A stretch of 64,000 nt of DNA from Glandiceps talaboti (taxonomy: Eukaryota; Hemichordata; Enteropneusta; Spengelidae): the NCBI RefSeq assembly GCF_964340395.1, contig NC_135565.1:12665242-12729241 (forward strand), read 5' to 3'. The notes below the pieces were generated by a model, which was given only the letters and a program-made list of their open reading frames with translations, was not told the origin of the DNA and searched no databases. Positions within the stretch are counted from its first letter, which is position 1. The number at the start of each line of letters is the position of its first letter. Positions 45,546 through 64,000 of this stretch are shown here, piece by piece. Both the position numbers and the translations under genes were made by a program.

Positions 45546-46382
45546 CAACATATTGTTTTGTAAATGTATCTAGTAAATGGTACGTGTACCTGATGCATAT
45601 ACAAATGTATTACTCATTTGGTATAAAATTTCCTATAAGGAAAAAAATGATCGTTTTGAGCATGTGAAGCGCGCATTTAAGGATTAGCACAAAAATATGC
45701 AAGCGACCAATAAAAGACTCGAAAACTGAAGGGAAAAAAATGCACGCCTACTGTGACAGAGACGGTGTGGCAAATTATAGGTGTATTTCAATGGGCTGTT
45801 GACAGTCTGCAAAACCATAGACGGTGGAGGCAAAACCAATGACCACGCTTTTATTTGGCTAGTCTCGGTGGTTACTATATCCAGACCGGGCACCTCCTTG
45901 CCCATACTGACTGCCACCTCCCCTCGCCTCTCACTCGTTTATGAAATGAGCCATCAGTGGTGAGGGTGGATGGCAGAGACTGAGAAAATCGGGGTCGCAG
46001 TCACACATATGTGTTAGGTAGGGTGTGTTTGTCATTATGTCAGCCTTGCGGAACGGTTTTCCTCGTATATCTTTATTTTGAATTTTTCGCTTTAGGGAAC
46101 GGAAGAAAGTTTATACAAATATCAACAAAACACAAAATGAACAGCTGTCGTCTTCGTCAACAAAGTTGGACGGTTCCAATGACAACGAGACACTATTCGA
46201 CAAAGTCATATACCCCTCCATGGGTATGTCTATGACAAAATGTATTACAATCAAACTAAGGGAGCAGTCGTTATTTACGACCGGGGGGACGTCGGAGAAA
46301 TCTGAGGGATTCACTAAAAAATGCAAAGCTACAAGGAGAGGTTACTCAATCACATGATGAGGCACGCGATAACCTGCTTTAA

Positions 46383-46383
<1 letters not shown>

Positions 46384-46433
<50 letters not shown>
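46384..46433. repeat. (TATC)n microsatellite
   Basis: About 12 units. Confidence 0.95.
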
Positions 46434-46897
46434 TATGTGTGTGTGGGGGGGGGGTGGTCTCAACAAACTTGATTGAAAGGTTTTCCAGAACTTCTGGCTA
46501 GCTTTTATCGTAGATTATTCAAGTCCCATCTCCTCATTAACAATAATCTAGTATGTGTGGCAGAAGAATGAATTAGCCGACGTATTTATTTTTTGGATTA
46601 ATACTCTTTACAAGTCGACTATCTTCATTTACCTGAAAGAAACAAGAATCTTCTTCACTAGAGTCTTGGACTATGTACATCTTGTCTTAGTCTCAAATAC
46701 CCGCAGTTGTTTCCATAATATTCTCCAACCCTACTGGACCGGATCTTTCCAGACTGTAATGTCTCTGTATCTTTGCATTGTCTCTGCACCTGCTAGTGTT
46801 ATGTACATGATCTCGGATTGCAATATGGGTTGTTGAACCAAGCTGAGGAAGTGACAACGTCTGGAAGGCAGTCGTTCATTGCAGTGAATAAACGGGC

Positions 46898-47045
46898 CCA
46901 AGGTAATCCCCAGAGTAGCCCTGGGTTACCACAGTGCATATACCGAGGGACCTCAATGCAATCCCCAGAGTCACAGTAGCCCAAGGGCTATCAGAGTGCA
47001 TATACCGAGGGGCTCAACGCAATCCCCAGAGTAGCGCGAGGGACT
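46898..47045. repeat. about 60-bp tandem repeat, two and a half units
   Basis: AATCCCCAGAGTAGCCC, AGTGCATATACCGAGGG and CTCAA(T/C)GCAATCCCCAGAG recur. Confidence 0.75.
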
Positions 47046-48556
47046 GTCAGCTAGACTACTTCTCACTCGACTCTCATATTTCCCTTTATAAGTTGTACTG
47101 GGGCTTTTTCCTTTTATCTCGAGCATCCCATGTGGCATATCAGGGAAGAGTAATATTTATCGTCATATCTGATATAGATAACTCACATAGGTAGGCTCGT
47201 CTAAGGTCGAATAACATACAAAGGATATATGGGTGTGGCAAAGCATTACTATTCTGAAGTACTCTCAAAATTGTAGACCAGGACAGTTAAGGTCAGGTTC
47301 AAACAAATATACCATATTTCTGAGGTGTTTGGTTTTTTTCCGGCTAAACATGCCCCATGGTAAGTGGTTTATGCCGTTGAAGCCCCGGGGTTGGGACGCT
47401 TTATTTTTACGTCGTCGATTGTACTCGGAATGGTCAGACGCTAGGAAGTTTATTATATTCCCATTTACTTTTCTAGGGAAGTAACTCCTCTCCCCGGACC
47501 CCGGAAATAAGCTCTTAGGATTCATGAATATTCAGTGTTCCTCTAATTAATATGCATGTCTGCAAAGAGCTATGATGTAATGGTGTTCCACTGAAAGGAC
47601 AATAGAGGTGAAGAGAGTTTCAATTTGGTGTTTCTTGGCAACCAAGTGAAATTATGTTCAATATGATTACCAAAGTACAAGACAAAAAAGGACTCTGTTA
47701 TATTTTAACAATGCTAGCTATCGTCACTGGTTACTTGTTATAACATTAACCATCACATATATGCATGGCATACAGTCCGGACCTGTGTGATGGTTTATAA
47801 ATAGAACGACCGTCACTCGAGTGTACTCGAGGCACTAATAAAAATAATTAGATATACATATACATACATTGTATAATCACTTTTTGGCACACATTGAGAA
47901 TATTGACCCCATTTTCAATGTTACAACGATATCGTACGTACTGTTAGCATCCACTAACAACTCTATCAACTTATCTCGTATTCATATATCGTTATACATA
48001 GTAACATTATATCACTATCCATAGAGCGAATGATCGCCGTTGAGGGCGCCCCTTTCATTACTTACTGGGCCAGTCTGCAGACTGCAGTTTATATAGTTCT
48101 TATCATGTTCAATATCAGCTTTCCGTTTGTCTTTGTTGTCTTTGCTTTTTGGCAGTTGTATTTCCATTCAGTAAACACAAATCTTTAGAAAATAAACAAC
48201 AAAATTGAACTGATTTTCGCGATTGTGTTCAGGCATTGTTAGTACAGTTGATTGCATAGTAAGAATTTCCTGAACACTTTTTATATGGATTATACATTAC
48301 GTCATCGGATGGTCTATGAGTTTAATGTATCTTAATAACATTTCATTTCAAAAGCAAGTTGACGAAAAGTGGAAAAAAAATATGAACAAACAAATATTGT
48401 GTTACCATAAAAGTACTAATGAAAAATACATTTCATAGTTAAGTTTTAAAAAAATGATTGTGTGTTTCTGATAACATAGCCGTAGAAAATAGGGTAAGTA
48501 GGTCGGGATTTTATTTTATTCTATTTCATTTCATTTTATGTTTACCTTTATAATTT

Positions 48557-48706
<150 letters not shown>

Positions 48707-49756
48707 CTTCGACCCAAAAATAAATACGACATGTCGACCAGAGTACCCCTTCTGTGATAGTTTGATGAAATATGTACAGACGTACATGAAGGTCAAGAAC
48801 ACAAAGAATAATAAAGTCCTAACAAAGAAATTTTGTGGTTCTGATTACTCCCAATCCTAGAATAGGTGAGGTAGGTAGACCTTTTAATTGTATTATATAT
48901 ATTTTTCTTGCATATGTGAGTGTTTAATTAACAGGTAGTTATATTTTCCGTTGTTTTCCATATGATTTCTGTGTTATTGGTTTCTTCTCATCAGATATAC
49001 AGCCATTACAGATTGGAAGAACCGTTTTATTTTGTCTTTTTAAGTTGATGTTAGTTTCTGCATCCACTATTTCTTGTGAGACTTCACAATTTTCACGATA
49101 TGCTTTTTTTTTTCTCGAGTACGTAAAAAAAGAATTAGGATTGGCTTGAAAAACTAGGTGGGGTTATAGGAAACACACATTAAAAAAATTTTTTTTTCCT
49201 AGAAATGAGATCTAATCATGAATACATACCCATTGTCTAAAGTCTTAAGAAATTGTATATCCTGTTCATGACGTTTACTCGCTGCGGATGGAATGGTGTC
49301 ATGTAGTAAGTCCAAACTCAACGAGTTTTTCTTTACCTTGCATATGTCGGCTTCATCACTCAGTCTTCATCACATGTTATTGTATACGGCACAATGGCGT
49401 AGATCGCCGGAGCATGTTTTATACTACCAGCATTTCAAAACGTTGATGTAAATGTAACATAAGAGGTGGTTGAGTGTACCGTCAAATGGGTCGCCCTCTA
49501 ATGTTAACGTTAATTCTCCGTCACTTTTCAATCAGTGTTACTTTTTGATCTCCGCACCTAGTTGGCAGATCATGTAACTATACTAGAGTCACTATCATAT
49601 CTCCACTTGTACACGAGATCACAATTAACTCAGGCTAATACAGTGTTCATGGTTAACTTGGAACCATTTTAGTAGCAGCAACGGAGCAGATTAAAGCTCC
49701 TAATCTAGGCCTAGCTGTTTCCTTCAGCTCGCTTCCTTCTAAAGTGAATCCACACT

Positions 49757-49762
49757 TTATTC
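49757..49762 (-). terminator. candidate polyadenylation signal of the ACSF2-like gene
   Basis: AATAAA on the minus strand (in GGAATAAAGTG), about 435 nt after the stop codon; no closer canonical signal was noticed. Confidence 0.3.
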
Positions 49763-49910
49763 CAATTTTAAATTCTTATAAACATAAATTATACAATACT
49801 CAAATGATTGGACGATAAAATCATCAGCACCATAAATGAATAAACTGATGAATGTTGATGCCTTCATTCAATGCAAGATCACGCCATTGTTCTTCCAGCT
49901 GCCTGTACAC

Positions 49911-49940
49911 TCAGACCACTAAACTTCGTTAGTGGTCTGA
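49911..49940. repeat. perfect hairpin (12-bp arms, 6-nt loop)
   Basis: TCAGACCACTAA and TTAGTGGTCTGA surround ACTTCG. It lies near the probable 3' UTR of the ACSF2-like gene. Confidence 0.8.
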
Positions 49941-50195
49941 GCTGTACTTGATTAGTCATTTAATGTTGTCATCTTTTCGCGAAATGCAAACATTTGTTCT
50001 AAGTATTAATTCGTAACAGCTGAGGGTTCACTCTATAACCTCATGTCACGTCAAACTTTGCAAACATTAGACAGTTGTATTCTGTCATCGGTAACATAAA
50101 TCATCATATCTTATACATATACACACGTTTATGTCTTCACGCATGGACATGTTAATACCACCTCTGTAAACGCACATGTTTCCAACATCGTAAAT

Positions 50196-51866
50196 TTACT
50201 TATTAAGTCCCAGTCTTTCTCTGGCTTTCTTTGCAAGCTCTGTACGCATTATCTTCCCAGTCAGACTGGAAGGATATGAGTCAAAGAAGAGCACATACTT
50301 TGGAACAAGGAACTCCTCTAGAATAGGACGCACGAATTCCAAGATCTCATCCTCTGTTGCTTCTTGGTTTTTTTCGAGACAAATGCATGCACAGATTTCC
50401 TCCACCAGTCGTTCATCTGGTACCGATACAACCTGTGGTAGCTTTACTTTAGGATGTTGCATTAGAACTCGCTCTATCTCTAAGGGATATATGTTCCTCC
50501 CTCCTTTGATGATGATATCTTTTTTACGACCCATCACATGTAGACATCCATCTTCTTCCATCAGAGATAGGTCACCAGTGTGAAACCAACCGCTTCCGTC
50601 GATATCTTTAGTTTTCTCTTCGTCACCTTCGTATCGAAGGAGAATGTAATTAGACCGTATACACAGTTCACCTGTTGTGAAGAGAGGCACTATGTTACCA
50701 CCGTCGTCAATAATTTTGATTTCCTGGTGATTCACTGGAAGGCCAACTCTGTCATACTTCTCATTCTTGTTATGAAAGGTTTGAAAGCCAGCTTCTGTTG
50801 ACCCAATCACGTTGAGTAGATTAGGTGTGACTCGCCCTCTGACCTTGTCAAGTACCTCTTTTGGGACGACATTGCCCGCAGTTAGAATAAGCTCAATGGA
50901 ACTAAAGTCGTGACTCTGTAATCTTGGATCATTGATGAAATCAAAAAGAGAATGGAACATCAGAAATGCGAAGGTGGCCCGCTCTTGCTGAATCAATTCT
51001 GCTACCCTCAGTGAATCACATTTAGGTTCTGGTATAATAGCTGTGAACCCCCAAATAACTGCCATGACAGTTCCCGCATCAGCTGCAGCATGTGCAAATG
51101 GAATAGTAGAGATGTAACGTGCAACATCTTTGTTGACCATGTCTGCAATGTGTCTTCCACATGTATGCATATTTTCTACTAGACATCTGTGTGACTTCAC
51201 AACTGTTTTCGGCATTCCTGTACTCCCGGAAGTGAAAAGCATTGTAATCTCATCATCTTGTTGGACCGAATTCCTGATTTTCATCACTTGCTGAAAATCT
51301 CTTTCTTCTCCTAACTCACAAATGTCTATGAAGCGAGAAATACCAGCTTTCTCCTCTGCTCCAAGATGAATTATTCTACGAAGAGTTGGGATATTATCAG
51401 CTTCAATGCATCGTGTTCCAGCTTTAGATATTTTCGGTACTAATTCTCCCAACACCTTTTCCTGGTCACCAGTACCCATGACCAACGTAGACACCTTTGT
51501 TTTGTTGATAAGATATTCCATATACTCTGCATTGTAGCCCGCTAGAAAGCTGACATACATCATCTTGGTGTAAGCTGTGGCATATTGGGTAAGGATCCAT
51601 TCATATCGATTTTCGAACCAAATACCAACTCGATCTCCTGGTTTCAGACCCAAGTGTAGAAGGCCAGCCGCCAACTTGATGACGTCTTGACGGAGCTGTC
51701 TGTATGTGATGCGTTTACTTCCCGGCTTAGAGGCAAACACGAACGCTTCTTTATCTGGGGAGTTCTCTGCTGATCGATCCAATGCATCACATAATGTTAT
51801 CCCTGTGAAAGGAATGGACGATGCACTATGGAGATAGCTTGTTTTGGGTTTGAAACACCTTGCCAT
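50196..51866 (-). CDS. ACSF2-like: ACSF2-like medium-chain acyl-CoA ligase, single coding exon
   Basis: A complete 556-residue ANL-superfamily enzyme. Family members activate a carboxylic acid with ATP to an acyl-adenylate and transfer it to CoA. Visible motifs: P-loop LFTSGSTGMPK at residues 210-220, GSTEAG at 355-360, GWFHTGD at 426-432 (Asp432 for ATP ribose), the hinge GRKKDIIIKGGRNIYPLEIE at 446-465, and the adenylation lysine in SLTGKIMR (K538). The N-terminal SYLHSASSIPFTGITL and EEICACICL resemble ACSF2 (mitochondrial medium-chain ligase). I see no clear mitochondrial targeting peptide beyond a short basic N-terminus, so location is uncertain. An in-frame TAA precedes the ATG at 51864-51866. 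The absence of coding introns is unusual next to intron-rich neighbours and may reflect an old retrocopy. Confidence 0.93.
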   Translation of the reverse strand: MARCFKPKTSYLHSASSIPFTGITLCDALDRSAENSPDKEAFVFASKPGSKRITYRQLRQDVIKLAAGLLHLGLKPGDRVGIWFENRYEWILTQYATAYTKMMYVSFLAGYNAEYMEYLINKTKVSTLVMGTGDQEKVLGELVPKISKAGTRCIEADNIPTLRRIIHLGAEEKAGISRFIDICELGEERDFQQVMKIRNSVQQDDEITMLFTSGSTGMPKTVVKSHRCLVENMHTCGRHIADMVNKDVARYISTIPFAHAAADAGTVMAVIWGFTAIIPEPKCDSLRVAELIQQERATFAFLMFHSLFDFINDPRLQSHDFSSIELILTAGNVVPKEVLDKVRGRVTPNLLNVIGSTEAGFQTFHNKNEKYDRVGLPVNHQEIKIIDDGGNIVPLFTTGELCIRSNYILLRYEGDEEKTKDIDGSGWFHTGDLSLMEEDGCLHVMGRKKDIIIKGGRNIYPLEIERVLMQHPKVKLPQVVSVPDERLVEEICACICLEKNQEATEDEILEFVRPILEEFLVPKYVLFFDSYPSSLTGKIMRTELAKKARERLGLNK

Positions 51867-51882
51867 GTTCTGAAGATTTTAC
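51867..51882 (-). other. 5' UTR portion of the ACSF2-like coding exon with candidate splice acceptor
   Basis: CTCTGTTACAG followed by GTAAAATCTTC forms a good 3' splice site 16 nt before the ATG, suggesting the coding exon is preceded by a 5' UTR intron. Confidence 0.5.
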
Positions 51883-51970
51883 CTGTAACAGAGAGTAATA
51901 AAAGTATCTAGTAAATTAGCGTGTTAGTGAAAATGCTCACTTAGGCGTTTTTAGCAAGTCAAGTACATAT

Positions 51971-51994
51971 CCATCCATCCATCCATCCATCCAT

Positions 51995-52061
<67 letters not shown>

Positions 52062-52137
52062 TACATACATACATACATACATACATACATACATACATAC
52101 ATACATACATACATACATACATACATACATACATACA
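51971..52137. repeat. compound (CCAT)n(AC)n(ATAC)n microsatellite
   Basis: Three motifs in series within the inferred 5' UTR intron of the ACSF2-like gene. Confidence 0.97.
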
Positions 52138-52269
52138 AAACAAAACTTTTCATTTTTGAAATTGAGTTTCCTTATAACAAGATGGATGTAGCTTATTTCA
52201 AAAGGAAGAGGTAATAATGAATGTAACTTATTCCCAAAGTAGCTAGTAAAATTTAAAATTGGGTGATAT

Positions 52270-52545
52270 AAGTTGAATCGAAGTTTGAGGGAGCCAGGTG
52301 GGGTGAGTACAGGAAGGGCTTCCTCCTCCCGTCCGTGGAGAGTTTTGAAATTCAAGGACTAAAAGAATGCTATCTGGTCACGGTGCTATTTTAACATGTC
52401 AATTTGAAACAAAATAAAAGGGAGCAGTGTGAGGGTAGGTACAGGAGGGGAGGGGTCCCCTTGAACCCTTAGAAATGTTTTAACTTCAAGGACTAAAACT
52501 AAAAGAGTGCCATCTGGTACTATTTTAACATGTCAAGGTGATAAC
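52270..52545. repeat. imperfect direct duplication (about 150 bp)
   Basis: GGGTGAGTACAGGAAGGG, TTCAAGGACTAAAA, GCTATCTGGT and CTATTTTAACATGTCAA recur in the same order. Confidence 0.65.
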
Positions 52546-53602
52546 GATACCCTCTTCTGATCACAATTGAAATTTTTATTATTCAGAATATTATAAACAC
52601 TAGAAAAATTCTCAAAGTATAGTTGTATGCCATATCATTTAAAATTATGAAAAATTACAATACACTTACAGATTCATTTCAGATATCAGAACGCCGTGTA
52701 CTAGTACCTGTACAATGAAACGTTAGCTATATATTACCACGTTCTTTGTTTTCATTATGTATTTAATATTTATATATTTATAATCAGTATTAAATATCTG
52801 TGGAATGAAACCTGTCAGAGATTTTCAGCGCACCACGCCACCATATTATCCCAGTACCTGGTATGCTTTCACTGACTGACATATAATCTACACCGTGCTA
52901 TTCTAGATGAGTTGATCCTATTTGGTCAGACTTTGCCTTCCTGTGTGGCTTCCGCTGTTTATTTCTTTAACCAGTTTATTCCTTTCTACTTTATCAATTA
53001 ATGATTTGTTTCATGTTACAGAACTCAATATTACAGTACTAGTATTGGTTTGATCAATTTGTGTTACAGATTGCGATGGTCTACTGTACTGGCTTCAGAA
53101 ATTACGTATGTATATGTCGAATGTGTACGCATTTTCATATGGGACATGTTTATGTAATATGCACTGAAAAATTCTAACAGCAAAACACCGTGTTAATAAA
53201 TAACTTGCATAAATGTGTGTGTATATATATATATAGGTGTGTTACATACTTCACTGCTAGCAAATCAATTACATGCTCGCTGCCCCATGGAGTGTTATAT
53301 ACTTCAGTGTTAGCAAATATTTTGAGTGCCCCCACTTTCACTCCGCAGTTTTTGAGTAACTACCCTCCCAAACCTGTTTTTGAGTGACCACCCATTCCTC
53401 CGAACCCCCCCCCCACCCCCCCGGGTCCCCTCACCCATCATAAATAATAATGACGGGTCCCACAGTAAACAAGTTCCTTGTTGTTGTCAATTATCTTGAA
53501 ATAAATCCAACTTTTCATGCACATTTCTAAGATCTGGAAAGTAAACAGATTATGCTGATATCCTCAACAAATAATATACATATCATTGCTGAAAATGCTT
53601 AC

Positions 53603-53690
53603 CGATAGAGAGTTATATGCCTGGATTATATCACGGTAGATGCCGCAGGTGTGACCAGTTCCTGTGATTTCTATCTGCGCATGCGTATTG
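53603..53690 (-). other. candidate noncoding first exon of the ACSF2-like gene
   Basis: CTCTCTATCG followed by GTAAGC (53597-53602) is a strong minus-strand donor. Splicing to the acceptor at 51882 would remove 1720 bp containing the (CCAT)/(AC)/(ATAC) microsatellite. The 5' boundary is a guess based on the NRF-1-like motif. Transcript data are lacking. Confidence 0.35.
53676..53686. promoter_or_regulatory. NRF-1-like site
   Basis: TGCGCATGCGT matches the palindromic NRF-1 consensus (YGCGCAYGCGC) in all but the final position. NRF-1 sites are common in TATA-less promoters of metabolic and mitochondrial genes, which fits the adjacent ligase. Confidence 0.45.
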
Positions 53691-54311
53691 GAAGAAGTAG
53701 ACGCTATTTCTGAGAAACAGGGTGTTGCTGTCGCTGACTAGTCACATTTAATTCAAAGTGCATTCACTCTACCCAGAATTCTACATTAGATGTATGACGG
53801 TTGTGGTTGGGGTTGACGAGTGTGTATTGGACAAGGTTCAAGGCTGAAAAGGCAACGACCCAGTGATTATCTTGACAGAATCAACGAAGCTTACATGGCA
53901 TTACTATGCCAAATTTCAAACTCTGTAATGAACGATGACATTTGTAATGATTTTTCAATTTTAAACAACGCTATTTGTGCAATAACTGAACTTTGAAATG
54001 ATGATATAACAAATTAAAATACTTAACTTGAAATACTTTAATTTTTTTGACAAAAATGTTATTTGTAAACAGGATTTAGTTTGAGATATTATGCTGTAAA
54101 TTGCAACACTTGAGTAATTTAAAAATGCGCCTTGGGACGAATTTCACAGATATTCAAATTTCTTAAAATATCTCCGAACATTGAAACGTTGTTGACCGGC
54201 AGTTGTAGAGATTTATGTAAACTTTGAAATGTATTTAAGTTGGGTTTTTAGCCTATCTGAAGGGGAGAATGGAGAAGGTGGTTGGTCTTGTTTCCCATAG
54301 TGTTAACATAG

Positions 54312-54351
54312 TATTTGGCGGCCATATTGGATTTGGCGGCCATATTGGATT
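54312..54351. repeat. two direct copies of an 18-19 bp unit
   Basis: TTTGGCGGCCATATTGGAT occurs twice in a row; each contains the near-palindrome GGCGGCCATATTGG. Confidence 0.85.
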
Positions 54352-54650
54352 CTAAAATGCTTTAATTTTGGATAACATTTCGTTGGGTAACCCCCAGTTT
54401 TTTTCTTGAGTTTAATGGGTGTTAATTTTCTTGAACAAAGTATCAACAAACGTTTAGCCAAAAAACACGATTTCCAAGGCACATTCACGTTAAAGGCGTT
54501 AATTATGGTAATCATATAATGTATATCAATGTAACTAATAAAAGAAACTAATCTGCAATAACCCAATTTCGAAAAAGTATAGAAATTCTTACAAACACTA
54601 ATAAATATGGTATTTTATAATGACGTGAAATAATAATAATATTTAGATAT

Positions 54651-54785
54651 TATTCTCCAACATTTTTCTTAGTTCAGCCGAGGAAAATACGAGTGACCTA
54701 AGGGGTCGTTGTCACCTCGCCTAGCGACTCGTAGTGACAGCTCATTAGTATTTTCCAGGTGAATGAAGAAAAATATTGGAGAATA
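54651..54785. mobile_element. foldback MITE (family E), copy 2
   Basis: TATTCTCCAACATTTTTCTT and AAGAAAAATATTGGAGAATA are inverted ends; the inner arms are AGCCGAGGAAAATAC and GTATTTTCCAGGTGAA. Confidence 0.82.
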
Positions 54786-55257
54786 ACATACCGTATTTCC
54801 TCACGTTAGCACCCAGTGCTTTGGTTCAGACACTGTCTGGTAATTATACCAGTGCCAGTATCAAAGAAAAATAGGGCAGTTCGGAACGTTTTGACCCATT
54901 TCTTAAACAGCAGAACCAGTGACGTAGGCCCGCGTTGTCATGACATATCATGTTTTAGAAATTGCGTTTTAGCAAGGTATGTAATATATCTTGTTTCATT
55001 ATAATTACAAATTAAGTTTTACTGTATAACATATTTAATACCATACAGAAGCCATAAATATGGAATTTATACCCTGATCGTAGGACGTCACGACAACGCG
55101 TGTCTATAGGGGACAGGCTTGAATAGCTGTAAGCTAAATCCCGATTCCCCTATTTACCCACGAAATAGTATTTTTGTATGTGTATCTGTAATGTTCATTT
55201 GTGCTTTTGGGTAAATAAATATATACTATATATATATAGTCAATTCGATTCAACAAC

Positions 55258-55263
55258 TTTATT
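55258..55263 (-). terminator. candidate polyadenylation signal of the CUB gene
   Basis: AATAAA on the minus strand within CATAAATAAAG, about 370 nt after the stop. Confidence 0.3.
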
Positions 55264-55634
55264 TATGATCCGTATATAAGTGCGGACATTTGTCTTTAGG
55301 CTCACCAAATATAATTTACACACGTACAATATACGAGTTTAAAATGGTCTTTACAATGAGTTTAAAATAGACACAGCTGTTCGAACGATTATTTGAAAAG
55401 GTTTTTCCTCAACAGTTTAAACATGGCGACAGAATCTTTCGCTCCATTTAAACTGGTCACTGCCTACAGATACAATGTCTTTTCATAAATAATTTAACCA
55501 AATTTTAGTGAATATATCTTTGGTTATTTTTTGATGAAAAAAATGTCTCAGTTGCAACTCGTGTTGGTTTAGTATCTTATAAATCCACTGATGCACTTTT
55601 TAGCCTCGGATACTTTTACAATGTTCAACTAATA

Positions 55635-63100
<7,466 letters not shown>

Positions 63101-63300
63101 CTTCGAAAGACAATAAACACAAAACGGTTGTAGTGTCAGTGAGATACATTCATTGCTTTTTGTAATATTCAAAATGAAATTGGGTTTAATGTTGAGTTTC
63201 TTTTGTTTTCCAATTTATTAAACAATTCAATCTTAGGATTTTAATTTTTGTTTTCAGTTTTGCTATTTTAATTATATAATATCGTCGATTTCAAAGCAAG
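63101..63300. other. intron upstream of CUB exon a
   Basis: No further CUB exon was recognised between 63101 and the right edge; the next upstream exon must be outside the window. Confidence 0.6.
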
Positions 63301-63412
63301 CATGCATGCATGCATGTATGTATGCATGTATGTGTGTATGTATGTATGTATGTATGTATGTATGTATGTATGTATGTATGTATGTATGTATGTATGCATG
63401 TACGCATGTACG
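63301..63412. repeat. (TATG)n/(GCAT)n microsatellite
   Basis: Abuts the 5' end of the LINE fragment at 63413. Confidence 0.97.
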
Positions 63413-63755
63413 TTATGAGTGGAAATAAACTCTCCGTCGTGGACTATGAAAAGGACTTGGGAGTAGTAATACACAAATCACTCAACCCCCGGACACATAT
63501 AGCGGAAAAGGTAAAAAAAAGGCCAATAGTGTACTTGGGATGATCAAGTGGACTTTTACTTTCAAATCTAAGGATATTTTAATACCGCTTTACAAGTCTT
63601 TAGTTCATCCGCATTTAGACTATGCCTCGCCAGTGTGGTCTCCTTATATACGAAGCGGGACATTGTTGATCACCACCTCAGAACAGTAAGGGGTCTTTAA
63701 AAGCCTGATTGGCTTCCTACCCCAATAAATTCATGGTAAAATTCATGGTAAATAA
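63413..63755 (+). mobile_element. 5'-truncated, frameshifted non-LTR retrotransposon fragment
   Basis: MSGNKLSVVDYEKDLGVVIH then HIAEKVKK, a one-base shift in an A8 run near 63512-63519, then ANSVLGMIKWTFTFKSKDI and LYKSLVHPHLDYASPVWSPY before a stop. This is the C-terminal RT region common to CR1/jockey-type LINEs. After the stop, short AATAAATTCATG repeats lead into (TATG)n. Confidence 0.82.
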
Positions 63756-63756
63756 A

Positions 63757-64000
63757 TTCATGTATGTATGTATGTATGTATGTATGTATGTATGTATGTA
63801 TGTATGTATGTATGTATGTATGTATGTATGTATGTATGTATGTATGTATGTACGTACGTATGTATGTATGCATAAATGTATGCATAAATGTATGTATGTA
63901 TGTATGTATGTATGTATGTATGTATGTATGTATGTATGTATGTATGTATGTATGTATGTATGTATGTACGTACGTATGTATGTATGCATAAATGTATGCA
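63757..64000. repeat. (TATG)n array with repeated GTACGTACG/ATAAATG interruptions
   Basis: Two (TATG)n blocks each end in the same TACGTACGTATGTATGTATG and CATAAATGTATGCA spacer, indicating a higher-order duplication; it continues off the right edge. Confidence 0.95.

Larger units (their letters stand above)
53700..55257. other. intergenic region between the ACSF2-like promoter and the CUB gene 3' end
   Basis: Apart from the family E MITE and the short duplication at 54312-54351, nothing recognisable. Confidence 0.6.

Noticed and set aside
46094-46357. Possible plus-strand terminal exon
   Set aside because: An acceptor-like CTTTAG and about 87 open codons exist, but there is no recognised domain, no partner exon and no conservation evidence; kept only as a note under the intergenic region.
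47233-47525. Two antisense frames of about 85 codons
   Set aside because: No motif or splice context; either may be a decayed repeat. Protein and repeat database searches would decide.
51937-52355. Minus-strand frames with MYVC and VCVC runs
   Set aside because: Simple-repeat translation within the inferred 5' UTR intron of the ligase gene.

Overview
This is eukaryotic DNA from an invertebrate animal. Coding exons of 58-915 nt with GT-AG junctions sit in long AT-rich introns. There are tRNA-derived SINEs, MITEs, non-LTR retrotransposon pieces and very dense microsatellites. All three genes found belong to animal families and lie on the minus strand. The frequent ACATGTAC-type words and the repeat mix suggest a marine lophotrochozoan or an invertebrate deuterostome, but the window alone does not settle the phylum.

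Region 1 (1-45186, minus): a PLEKHA5/PLEKHA7-type gene (two WW domains, PH domain, long disordered middle, C-terminal coiled coil). I could join 20 consecutive exons with consistent phase into about 1291 residues; the 3' end runs off the left edge. Intron 3 is about 26 kb (18721-44699), splits the second WW domain, and holds no recognisable exon, only repeats.

Region 2 (45187-50195): intergenic, with the PLEKHA promoter side, tandem repeats, a (GTT)n/(GAT)n compound microsatellite and a perfect short hairpin.

Region 3 (50196-about 53690, minus): an ACSF2-like medium-chain acyl-CoA ligase whose whole 556-residue coding sequence is one exon, with a probable 5' UTR intron and an NRF-1-like promoter motif.

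Region 4 (55635-63100, minus, continuing off the right edge): the 3' part of a multi-CUB-domain gene. Eight exons encode four CUB domains, two exons each; the two upstream pairs are near-identical intragenic duplicates with exactly matching exon lengths. Its introns are packed with microsatellites and contain a 5'-truncated LINE and a foldback element. Region 63101-64000 holds a second LINE fragment and (TATG)n arrays.

The genes show no functional linkage: a junctional/cytoskeletal adaptor, a metabolic enzyme and an extracellular CUB protein. The unusual content is in the repeats and coding architecture: a triplicated 5' splice site, a coding hexapeptide minisatellite, a Tigger/pogo-like MITE, a hAT-like MITE with a perfect 8-bp target duplication, a TTAA-flanked foldback, and a foldback family shared between introns of two genes. 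I found no operon, CRISPR or prokaryotic system.
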